From contig JASBVL010000001.1 of the NCBI GenBank assembly GCA_029961075.1, forward strand, positions 121,124 through 185,123: 64,000 nucleotides of DNA. The letters run 5' to 3'. Positions 57,585-64,000 of this stretch are shown piece by piece. Origin of the DNA: Sphaerobacter sp. GTDB taxonomy: Bacteria > Chloroflexota > Chloroflexia > Thermomicrobiales > Thermomicrobiaceae. The notes under the pieces are model-generated. The model made no database searches, had not been told where the DNA came from, and worked only from the letters and a program-made list of their open reading frames with translations. Each line of letters starts with the position of its first letter. Position 1 is the first letter of the stretch. A program made the position numbers and the translations under genes.

Positions 57585-58121
57585 TCAGCGGTCGTCGCAG
57601 AGGTCGGCCACCCGGGCGCCGGTCAGCCGCACGATGTCCGCAGAGCGGATGCGGAGCATGGCGCGATCGCTGCCGCCCCCGCCGAACACGACCGGTTCAT
57701 CGAGCACGGCGCGGTCGACCACCACCGGCACCGGGGTGACGTGGCCGATGGGCGGGGTACCCCCTGGCTCGTAGCCGGTGCGGTCGCGCACGACGTCGGG
57801 AGGTGCCAGCTTCGGCTGGCGGAGGCCGGTGGCGGCGGTCAGGCGCGTCCGGCTGACGCGCGCCGTGCCCCGCACCACCGCCAGCACGCAGTCGCCGTCC
57901 TTGCCCTGGAAGAGCAGGGATTTGATGATCTGGTCCGGGTCCACGCCGAGGGCTGCCGCCGCCAGCGGCACGGTGGGGGTGGGCTGGCCGGGCACGAGGA
58001 TCTCCGCGTCGATGTCGTGCTCGGCCAGGTAGCGCGCCAGGCGCGCGACGCCCGGGTCGGCGCCGGCGCCCGCGCGACTCGGGTCGAACCACTCAGCCTT
58101 CGACGGAGAGGATCCGGGCAT
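57585..58121 (-). CDS. ybaK: YbaK/EbsC-type aminoacyl-tRNA deacylase-like protein
   Basis: The 178-residue protein has the YbaK domain: an N-terminal stretch, then QIIKSLLFQGKDGDCVLAVVRGTARVSRTRL with the catalytic-type Lys, and GGTPPIGHV near the C-terminus. Such proteins hydrolyse mischarged Cys-tRNA(Pro) or related tRNAs. The start overlaps the end of greA by 29 bases and has no strong ribosome site, so it may be translated by coupling. Confidence 0.75.
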   Translation of the reverse strand: MPGSSPSKAEWFDPSRAGAGADPGVARLARYLAEHDIDAEILVPGQPTPTVPLAAAALGVDPDQIIKSLLFQGKDGDCVLAVVRGTARVSRTRLTAATGLRQPKLAPPDVVRDRTGYEPGGTPPIGHVTPVPVVVDRAVLDEPVVFGGGGSDRAMLRIRSADIVRLTGARVADLCDDR

Positions 58122-58566
58122 GGAGCACCGCCCCGGGCGTGTGAATCTCGACCTGCTCACCCTCGCGATGGCCGAGCAGGGCACGACCGAACGGCGACTC
58201 GTTGGAGATACGACCGGCGGCGGGCTTGGCCTCCACGGCGCCGACGATGGTGTACGTCTCCTGCGCCCCGTCGATCTCGATCGTGACCGTCGAGCCGATC
58301 CGCACCACGCGGCCGTCGCCGTTGGGGCCCTCGTCGATGACCTCGGCGCGCCGCAGGATGTCCTCGATCTCGCGGATGCGCCCCTCGATGAACGCCTGGT
58401 CATGCTTGGCCGCATCGTACCCGGCGTTCTCGCGGAGATCGCCCTCCTCGCGCGCCGCCTGGAGCACGCGCGCGATCTCCGGCCGGCGCCGGTTCACCAG
58501 GTCGTCCAGCTCCTCCTGCAGCGCTCTCAGGCCCTCCTTGGTGATGGGAATGCGCTCACGCTGCAT
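58093..58566 (-). CDS. greA: transcription elongation factor GreA
   Basis: The 157-residue protein has the coiled-coil N-terminus (ITKEGLRALQEELDDLVNRRRPEI) with the tip motif DLRENAGYDAAKHDQAFIEGRI, in which the acidic residues (GDLRENAGYDAA) activate RNA cleavage by backtracked polymerase. The C-terminal FKBP-like domain ends ISNESPFGRALLGHREGEQV. Length matches the family. Confidence 0.93.
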   Translation of the reverse strand: MQRERIPITKEGLRALQEELDDLVNRRRPEIARVLQAAREEGDLRENAGYDAAKHDQAFIEGRIREIEDILRRAEVIDEGPNGDGRVVRIGSTVTIEIDGAQETYTIVGAVEAKPAAGRISNESPFGRALLGHREGEQVEIHTPGAVLHARILSVEG

Positions 58567-58862
58567 CGTTACGTCTGCTCGCTTCCTTCTGTCTGGTTTC
58601 CGCTGGCTGCGATTCGCTGTCGGGGGCGTCGTCTCCAGGCGCCGGGTGGGGCAGATTCGGGGAGACAGCGGTCCCCCCGCCGGTGGCCCAGCCGCCCGGC
58701 GACGAGACCCTATGCCCCTCACACATCGGAAAGACTCTACACCGCCGCTGCCCTGGGCGCAACCGATCGGCCGCTCGGCACCCCTACCCGCCCCGGCGCG
58801 GTCGTGCGACACTGGCGCGCGTCAGGGGCGCGACAGCGCGAGCGCGGGAGGGGAGGTGCGGC

Positions 58863-59756
58863 ATGGCAGCGGGCGACCGGGTCGCGATCATCGGCGCGGG
58901 GACGATGGGCGGGCAGCTCGCGGTGACGCTGGCCGGGCGCGGCGTACCGGTGCGGCTCACCGATGCGGCGCCGGCGGCGCTCGCCGCCGCGCGCGACCGC
59001 ATCGCGGCCGACGCGGCGCGGCTGGTCGACGAGGGCGTGCTCGCCGGGCCGGCGGCCGCCATCAGCGCGCGGGTGGAGGCGGTCAGCACGCTGGCCGACG
59101 CCGTGCACGGCGCGTGGCTGGTCATCGAGGCGGCCCCGGAGCGTCTCGACCTGAAGCGCGCGCTCTTCGCCGAGCTGTCGGCGCTGGCGCCGCCGGACGT
59201 GATCCTGGCGACCAACAGCTCCTCCTTCCGGAGCCGCCTGCTGGCCGACGTGACGCGGCACCCGGCGCGTCTGCTCAACACCCACTTCTACCACCACCCC
59301 TGGCAGCGGAACGGGGTGGAGCTGATGACCTGCGGCCAGACCGACCCGGCCGTGATCGAGCGGGTGGCGGCGTTCCTCCGGGCGACCGGCTTCCTGCCGG
59401 TCGTGGTGCGGGGGGAGAGCACCGGCTTCATCTACAACCGGATCTGGCGGGCGATCAAGCGGGAGAGCCTGCGCGTGGTGGCCGAGGGGCTGGCCACGCC
59501 GGAGGAGGTGGACCGGCTCTTCTGCCTGGCGCTCGGCGCCCCGGTTGGCCCCTTCGGCCTGATGGACCGGGTGGGGCTGGACGTGGTCGCCGACATCGAG
59601 CGGCACTACGCGGCGGAGTCCGGGCGGCCCGAGGACGAGCCGCCGGCGCTCCTCGACGAGCTGGTGCGTGCCGGCCGGCTGGGCGTGAAGACCGGCCGCG
59701 GCTTCTACGGCTACCCCGACCCGCCGTTCGCGCGCCCGGGCTGGCCGCGCAGCTAG
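58863..59756 (+). CDS. 3-hydroxyacyl-CoA dehydrogenase-like NAD enzyme
   Basis: The 297-residue protein has the Rossmann motif VAIIGAGTMGGQLAVTLA near the N-terminus and the catalytic region NTHFYHHPWQRNGVELM (HxxNP-type position as HYHHP), then GFIYNRIW. It resembles 3-hydroxybutyryl-CoA dehydrogenases. The usual HFxNP motif is altered (HFYHHP), so the substrate may differ. The ATG has GGAGGGGAGG upstream. It lies immediately before the aroF attenuator, but a promoter separates the two. Confidence 0.8.
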   Translation: MAAGDRVAIIGAGTMGGQLAVTLAGRGVPVRLTDAAPAALAAARDRIAADAARLVDEGVLAGPAAAISARVEAVSTLADAVHGAWLVIEAAPERLDLKRALFAELSALAPPDVILATNSSSFRSRLLADVTRHPARLLNTHFYHHPWQRNGVELMTCGQTDPAVIERVAAFLRATGFLPVVVRGESTGFIYNRIWRAIKRESLRVVAEGLATPEEVDRLFCLALGAPVGPFGLMDRVGLDVVADIERHYAAESGRPEDEPPALLDELVRAGRLGVKTGRGFYGYPDPPFARPGWPRS

Positions 59757-59776
59757 GCGGCCGCCGCGGGCGGTGC

Positions 59777-59805
59777 TTGACAGGCGCCCACCGATGCTCT
59801 ACGAT
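59777..59805 (+). promoter_or_regulatory. sigma70-type promoter of the aroF leader
   Basis: TTGACA at 59777-59782, 17 bases, and TACGAT at 59800-59805 make a near-consensus promoter. The likely start of transcription is about base 59812, only about 3 bases before the leader-peptide ATG, so the leader would be translated from an almost leaderless message. Confidence 0.85.
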
Positions 59806-59814
59806 GGCGGCACT

Positions 59815-59928
59815 ATGGATGCACGGGCTGGCTGCGATCACCACCGATACGAGTACCAGAGCTGGTACTACTACTTTTACGTCACCCCTCCGGCGCTGCT
59901 GGTGGGGCCATCGGTGTTGATCCGGTAG
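59815..59928 (+). CDS. aroF leader peptide (Tyr/Trp/Phe-rich attenuator peptide)
   Basis: The 37-codon peptide contains the cluster RYEYQSWYYYFYV: six Tyr, one Phe and one Trp within about 12 codons, followed by a Pro/Val/Leu-rich end and TAG at 59926. A natural coding sequence of this length has almost no reason to carry such a cluster other than sensing charged tRNA(Tyr), tRNA(Phe) or tRNA(Trp). It starts with ATG at 59815, close to the predicted transcript start, and is followed by a terminator. It is shorter than most gene-calling limits. Confidence 0.85.
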   Translation: MDARAGCDHHRYEYQSWYYYFYVTPPALLVGPSVLIR

Positions 59929-59958
59929 CCGTGTAACCACCAAGCAACGTCGGAGGGG

Positions 59959-59986
59959 AAGCAGAGGTCAAAACCTCTGCTTTTTT
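59959..59986 (+). terminator. aroF attenuator terminator
   Basis: A 10-bp perfect stem (AAGCAGAGGT with ACCTCTGCTT), a CAAA loop and a run of six T (59981-59986) form an intrinsic terminator 58 bases before the aroF ATG. Upstream CCCCTCCG (59885-59892) can pair with CGGAGGGG (59951-59958), which directly abuts the terminator's left arm, and TGGTGG (59900-59905) can pair with CCACCA (59937-59942). These are candidate alternative hairpins. Confidence 0.85.
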
Positions 59987-60044
59987 GTTTGCCGAGATCC
60001 GGGAGCCAGTGCCGGGCGGGTACGGACGGAAGGGAAGTCGGGCC

Positions 60045-61073
60045 ATGATCGTACGGATGCGGGCGGAAGCGACAGCGGAGGCGACCGAGGCCGTCGCGGC
60101 GGAGCTACGGTCGCGCGGCTTCGAGGTCCACCTGCTGACCGGTGGCGGCGCGCCGGTGATCGGCGTCAACGGGCAGCCGGTCCCGGCGGACCTCGGTCCG
60201 GCGCTGTGCGCGCTCCCCGGCGTGGCGGGCGTGCTCGACACCACCCGCCCCTACCGGCTGGCCGCACGGGAGGCGCGGCCGGAGGGGACGGTGGTGCAGG
60301 TCGGGGACGTCCGCATCGGCGGGCCGGAGCCGGTCATCATCGCCGGCCCGTGCGTGGTCGAGAGCCGGGAGCAACTGCTGCGCGCGGCCGAGGCGGTGCG
60401 GGCGGCCGGGGCGGTGATGCTCCGCGGCGGCGCGTTCAAGCCCCGCACCTCGCCCTACAGCTTCCAGGGGCTGGGCGAGGAGGGCCTGCGGCTGCTGGCC
60501 GAGGCCCGCGAGGCGACCGGCCTGCCGGTCGTGAGCGAGGTCATGGAGCCGGGGCAGGTCGAGATGGTCGCCGCGTACGCCGACGTGCTGCAGATCGGCA
60601 GCCGCAACATGGCCAACTTCCCGCTGCTCAAGCGCGTCTCCCAGGTCGATCGGCCGGTGCTGCTCAAGCGCGGCTTCGCAGCAACCATTGACGAGTGGCT
60701 CCTCTCGGCCGAGTACATCCTGGCGGGTGGGAACGACCGCGTGATCCTGTGCGAGCGCGGCATCCGCAGCTTTGACCCGGCGACCCGCTTCACGCTGGAC
60801 CTGAACGCCGTCCCGCTGGTGCGCCAGCTCAGCCATCTTCCCGTCATCGTCGACCCGAGCCATGGCACCGGGCGCCGTGACCTGGTGGCCGCGATGGCGC
60901 TGGCCGGCATCGCCGCCGGCGCCCACGGGCTGATCGTGGAGGCGCTACCCGACCCCGACGCCGCCCTGTGCGACGGCCCGCAGTCGATCACGCCCGACCT
61001 GCTGGCCGACATCGTGGCCCGCGCGCGGGCCATCCATGCGGTGGTCGCGCCGGAGACGGCGGTCGTGGCCTAG
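60045..61073 (+). CDS. aroF: 3-deoxy-7-phosphoheptulonate synthase (DAHP synthase) with N-terminal regulatory domain
   Basis: The 342-residue enzyme joins phosphoenolpyruvate and erythrose-4-phosphate, the first step of the shikimate pathway. Residues about 1-68 form a ferredoxin-like (ACT-type) regulatory domain; about 80-340 are the catalytic barrel with [44 protein letters not shown] and [11 protein letters not shown]. This is the type I-beta form known from Thermotoga, where the N-terminal domain confers feedback inhibition by Tyr or Phe. The ATG has GGAAGGGAAG upstream. The leader attenuator (59777-59986) adds a second, transcriptional layer. Confidence 0.95.
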   Translation: MIVRMRAEATAEATEAVAAELRSRGFEVHLLTGGGAPVIGVNGQPVPADLGPALCALPGVAGVLDTTRPYRLAAREARPEGTVVQVGDVRIGGPEPVIIAGPCVVESREQLLRAAEAVRAAGAVMLRGGAFKPRTSPYSFQGLGEEGLRLLAEAREATGLPVVSEVMEPGQVEMVAAYADVLQIGSRNMANFPLLKRVSQVDRPVLLKRGFAATIDEWLLSAEYILAGGNDRVILCERGIRSFDPATRFTLDLNAVPLVRQLSHLPVIVDPSHGTGRRDLVAAMALAGIAAGAHGLIVEALPDPDAALCDGPQSITPDLLADIVARARAIHAVVAPETAVVA

Positions 61074-61107
61074 CCACCGCCGCCCCATCGCTCACACCTC
61101 CTCTCGT

Positions 61108-61147
61108 CCCACTCGGGCGCCGCGTCTGCGGCGCCCGAGTGGGTTTC
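61108..61147 (+). terminator. intrinsic terminator of aroF
   Basis: A 16-bp perfect stem (CCCACTCGGGCGCCGC with its complement), a GTCT loop and TTTCT follow the aroF stop by 34 bases. It is a very stable terminator. Confidence 0.85.
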
Positions 61148-61192
61148 TGAGGTCGGCTCATCACGGACCCGCGAGCGGGGCGGGAGCGCGGG

Positions 61193-61837
61193 TCACACCT
61201 GGCCCGGCTCGGGCGCGAGGACGGCGAAGCCGTCGGCCAGGTCATAGAGGCGCGCGTCCGGCGGCACCGTGCGCAGGCGCCAGGCCATCCAGAGGTCCCC
61301 GACCGCCCCCGACGCGTTCCCGACCAGGACGACGAGCGTGGCCATGGCCCCCTGGGGCCACGCCACCATCACCGCCACGCCCGCGACGGAGAGCACCACG
61401 AGCGGCGCCAGGCAGATCGCGGCGTAGGCCCGGCGCCCCACCGGCGCGCGGAAGGTGGTGTAGGCGAAGCCGGCGCCGATGCCGAAGCTCGGGCGTGCCC
61501 CGAGGAGCCAGGCCAGGAGCCCATGCACGGCCTCGTGCAGCAGCGGCACCACCACGAACAGCAGGAGGAGGCCGACCACGATCGCCCGCGGGGTGACGAC
61601 GAGCGCGTACTGCCGCGGGCCACCGAGGGCGGCCGCGACCCCCGTGAAGGCCATGGCCCAGAGCGGCATCGAAAGCAGGCCGAGCAGGCTCAACCGCCCG
61701 AGCCGCAGCCGCTCCCAGTGGACCAGCCGGTAGCCCGGCACGATGGGCGGCTCCCGCAGCGGCGCCTCGCCGATGGTGACCCAGACGGGTGGGGACGGTC
61801 GCTCCCGTCGCTCCTCCAGCCGGCCGTCGTCGCGCAC
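61193..61837 (-). CDS. DUF3267-type putative membrane zinc metalloprotease
   Basis: The 214-residue protein has about four to five helices. LLHEAVHGLLAWLLG carries the HExxH-type zinc motif (HEAVH) in the membrane, as in DUF3267 and site-2-like zincins. The region FGIGAGFAYTTFRAPVGRRAYAAICLAPLVVLS fits the family. The start is GTG at 61837, with AAGGGGGGG upstream, 11 bases after the preceding gene. Confidence 0.7.
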   Translation of the reverse strand: MRDDGRLEERRERPSPPVWVTIGEAPLREPPIVPGYRLVHWERLRLGRLSLLGLLSMPLWAMAFTGVAAALGGPRQYALVVTPRAIVVGLLLLFVVVPLLHEAVHGLLAWLLGARPSFGIGAGFAYTTFRAPVGRRAYAAICLAPLVVLSVAGVAVMVAWPQGAMATLVVLVGNASGAVGDLWMAWRLRTVPPDARLYDLADGFAVLAPEPGQV

Positions 61838-61848
61838 CCCGCCCCCCC

Positions 61849-62796
61849 TTACAGCCGCCAGGGCACCCGGCCGCCTCCCGCCATGGCCCGCTGCAGCGCC
61901 GCCAGCGCCGCCGGCGCCGACGGGTCGCGCGCCTCGGTCGCGTCCAGGGCGCGGTCGAGCAGGAGCGCCACCGTATAGAAGGGAAGGTTGGCGAGGCTGC
62001 GCGGCGAGCTCTGCAGGTAGGCACCGAGCAGCGCCTGCATGAACAGCTCGGCGACGTCGTCGGGCAGGCCAAGCCCGGCGATATCGGTCGCGAGCAGTGC
62101 CACGTCCGCGGCGGCCTCGGTGATGCGCGCCGCGCTCCAGCCGACCAGGCCGCTGACCTCGTCGTCGATCAGGAGCACGTTGCGCAGCCGGAAGTCGCCG
62201 TGGCAGAGGCAGAGCGACACCTCGACCGGGCGGCGCCGGTCGAGCCAGCCGAGCGCCGCGGCGAACGGCGGGCGCGCCGGCTCCGGGAGCGCCGCGATGC
62301 GCGCCTCCCAGTCGGCCCAGCGGGCCTCCACCTGGCCGTCGACGATGTCCTCGGGCAGCGCCTCGACGTCCGCCAGCCAGGGCACGACCTGCTCCCAGCG
62401 CAGCCGGTGGACGCTCGCCAGCGCCCGCGCCACGGTGAAGGCCAGCGCGCTGACCTCCCAGCGCATCGCCAGGCTGCGCAGCGCCTCGTCGGCGGCGCGG
62501 CCGGGGAGGTGCTCCATGATGAGGACGGGCGCGTCGGGGTCGGCATCCACCAGCGCCGGCACCGGGACATCCGTGTCCGCGAGCGCGGCCAGCACCCGGC
62601 GCTCGGCCCCGTCCCGGGCCGGCTTAGCGACGAACCAGGCCCCCCGCGCCGTGCCGCCCGCCACCCAGGTCACCTCCACTGCCTCCACTGCGCCGGCGCT
62701 GCCGTAGGGCGGGACGGCGCGGGCGGTGAGTTGCTCGGCGTCCGGGTGGCGCCGCCGCACCGCCGCCATCACCGCCGCGGTGAACTTTTCCGACAC
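61849..62796 (-). CDS. aminoglycoside-phosphotransferase-fold protein, possible pseudokinase
   Basis: The 315-residue protein has the APH kinase fold. The catalytic loop CHGDFRLRNVLL keeps HGD and the metal Asn. The Asp that follows in normal members (the D of xxDWE) is Gly here (SGLVGWSAAR). That Asp binds Mg, so activity may be lost or altered. Family members phosphorylate antibiotics, choline or other small molecules. The start is GTG with GGAGAGGAG upstream. It is coupled to the DUF3267 gene downstream. Confidence 0.7.
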   Translation of the reverse strand: MSEKFTAAVMAAVRRRHPDAEQLTARAVPPYGSAGAVEAVEVTWVAGGTARGAWFVAKPARDGAERRVLAALADTDVPVPALVDADPDAPVLIMEHLPGRAADEALRSLAMRWEVSALAFTVARALASVHRLRWEQVVPWLADVEALPEDIVDGQVEARWADWEARIAALPEPARPPFAAALGWLDRRRPVEVSLCLCHGDFRLRNVLLIDDEVSGLVGWSAARITEAAADVALLATDIAGLGLPDDVAELFMQALLGAYLQSSPRSLANLPFYTVALLLDRALDATEARDPSAPAALAALQRAMAGGGRVPWRL

Positions 62797-62994
62797 GGGC
62801 CGCTCCTCTCCGGTGTCCGCCGTCTGGGGCCGGCACGGGCCTCCCCCCGAAGGTTACACCGGGAGCGGGCCACGGCATCGCCCGCGCGGCGCGTCCGCCG
62901 GGCCGGGCGCCGCGTACCTGCTATCATCCCGGCGGGCGGCCGGCGGCCGCGGGGCGATCGCGGCCCGGCCGCGCGGGAAGGAGCTGGCCCGAGC

Positions 62995-64000
62995 GTGCGG
63001 CGGCTGCGCATCCTGTTCGTGACGCCCTACCTGCCCGACCCGCCGGACTTCGGCGGCGCGGCGCGCATGTTCCACCTCATCCGCACCGTGGCGGCGCACC
63101 ACGAGGTGGTGGTCCTCAGTCTGGCCGGCCCGGGCGAGGCCAGCCCCGGCGGCAACCTGTCCGCGCGCGTCATCCCGGTGCGGGTGCCGCTGACGGCGCG
63201 CCAGCCGCCCGACCGGCGCAAGCGTCTGGCGCAGGTCCGCTCGCTCCTCTCGCGCCACTCGTTCCAGGACGCGCTCTACCACCACCCGGCCATGCAGGCG
63301 GCACTGGATCGGCTCCTGCGCAGCGAGCCGGTGGACCTGGTCCAGCTCGAGTTCGCCCAGATGGGGCGCTACCGGCTGCCGCCCGGTGTGCCGACGGTGC
63401 TCGACGTCCACAACGTGGAGCACGACGTGCTGCGCCAGGCCGCGACGCTCGGCTCGCTGCCCCGCCGGCTCTTCAACGCCATCGAGTACCGCAAGTTCCG
63501 CCGGGAGGAGATCGCCGCCTGGCGCCGCGCCACCGCCTGCGTCGCCACCTCGGCCGCCGATGCCGCCGCGGTGGCGGCCGCGACCGGCCGGGAGGTGGCG
63601 GTGGTGCCCAACGGGGTCGACCTCGACGATGTCCCGCGCCTGCCGCTGGCGGGGACCGACCCGGCCGCGCTGGTCTTCGTCGGCGCCATGCGCTACCGGC
63701 CGAACGCCGACGCCGCGCGCTGGTTCGTCGAGGCGGTCTTCCCCCGCGTCCGCGCCGCGCTGCCGACGGCCACCCTGACCATCGTCGGCGCCGATCCGCC
63801 CCCGGACGTGCTGGCGCTCGGCGCCGTGCCCGGCGTGCAGGTCACCGGCACCGTGCCCACCGTCCGCCCGTGGGTCGAGCGCGCCGGCACGGTGGTCGTC
63901 CCGCTGCGGGCGGGCGGCGGCACCCGCCTGAAGATCCTGGAGGCCTTCGCGATGGGGCGGCCGGTCGTGTCGACGCGGCTGGGCGCCGCCGGGATCGACG
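62995..64000 (+). CDS. glycosyltransferase family 4-like protein (3' end beyond window)
   Basis: A GTG at 62995, preceded by GGAAGGAG, begins a frame that stays open to the end of the window (335 residues seen). It has the N-terminal GT-B pattern RILFVTPYLPDPPDFGGAARM, a linker with TVLDVHNVEHD, and the C-terminal Rossmann half with VVPNGVDLDD, LVFVGAMRYRPNADAARWF and ILEAFAMGRPVVSTRLGA, close to the usual EAxAxGxPVV. It is a sugar transferase for cell surface or secondary glycans. The gene is incomplete here. Confidence 0.85.
   Translation, partial: MRRLRILFVTPYLPDPPDFGGAARMFHLIRTVAAHHEVVVLSLAGPGEASPGGNLSARVIPVRVPLTARQPPDRRKRLAQVRSLLSRHSFQDALYHHPAMQAALDRLLRSEPVDLVQLEFAQMGRYRLPPGVPTVLDVHNVEHDVLRQAATLGSLPRRLFNAIEYRKFRREEIAAWRRATACVATSAADAAAVAAATGREVAVVPNGVDLDDVPRLPLAGTDPAALVFVGAMRYRPNADAARWFVEAVFPRVRAALPTATLTIVGADPPPDVLALGAVPGVQVTGTVPTVRPWVERAGTVVVPLRAGGGTRLKILEAFAMGRPVVSTRLGAAGID

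Noticed and set aside
59815..59990. A T-box or protein-binding riboswitch in front of aroF
   Set aside because: No T-box core (AGGGTGGNACCGCG-like) is present, and the leader contains a clear Tyr-rich peptide frame, so peptide attenuation explains it better.

Overview
The window is GC-rich bacterial chromosome. I infer a Chloroflexota bacterium, most likely Thermomicrobia and Sphaerobacter-like. The reasons are the GC content, the mix of hydantoinase/oxoprolinase pairs, CoxL form II-type oxidoreductases and an LLM-class flavin monooxygenase, abundant GC-rich intergenic palindromes, and promoters of the form TTGACA-17-TACGRT. This placement is inferred from gene content only. I saw no rRNA, tRNA or CRISPR array.

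Layout. 1-1014: a c-type cytochrome and a YtkA/FixH-like protein, the tail of a respiratory cluster. 1.0-2.0 kb: a dispersed repeat that has destroyed an alpha/beta hydrolase. 2.2-5.8 kb: first hydantoinase/oxoprolinase pair (hyuB, hyuA). 6.1-9.9 kb: a DAO-type oxidoreductase and an M14-like peptidase. 9.9-15.1 kb: formate dehydrogenase operon. Its alpha subunit is a selenoprotein, with an in-frame UGA followed by an almost textbook bacterial SECIS hairpin; the membrane subunit gene is separated from it by a palindromic repeat. 15.1-18.8 kb: a disturbed region with an amiS remnant, a lower-GC island (secreted protein with an amber codon, small membrane protein), intact amiS/ureI-type channel gene and formamidase. 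19.1-24.9 kb: a decapitated permease pair, then a complete permease-permease-binding protein operon without ATPases. 25-29.4 kb: bactofilin-like membrane protein, thpR, LOG-like protein, prfA, prmC. 30-38.2 kb: rpmB, fakA, two degV/fakB, recG, an MqnA-like protein and a PAP2 protein. 38.3-39.5 kb: a stand-alone EVE-domain plus nuclease-like fusion. 39.6-50 kb: LigB-like protein, second hyuA/hyuB pair, MBL hydrolase, cold-shock protein, LLM oxidoreductase and an amidohydrolase. 50.2-57.4 kb: two tandem CoxL-like molybdenum hydroxylase subunits, between which a KTSC protein and a frameshifted OLD-family nuclease are inserted. 57.6-64 kb: ybaK, greA, a hydroxyacyl-CoA dehydrogenase, aroF, a DUF3267 protein, a kinase-fold protein and a glycosyltransferase cut by the window edge.

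The strongest regulatory find is in front of aroF (DAHP synthase). A sigma70-type promoter is followed at once by a 37-codon leader peptide with a Tyr/Trp/Phe cluster and then by a strong intrinsic terminator. This is a complete transcription attenuator, placed on a gene whose protein also carries an N-terminal regulatory domain. Defence-type genes (EVE-nuclease, OLD-KTSC) and several broken genes mark the accessory parts of the window.
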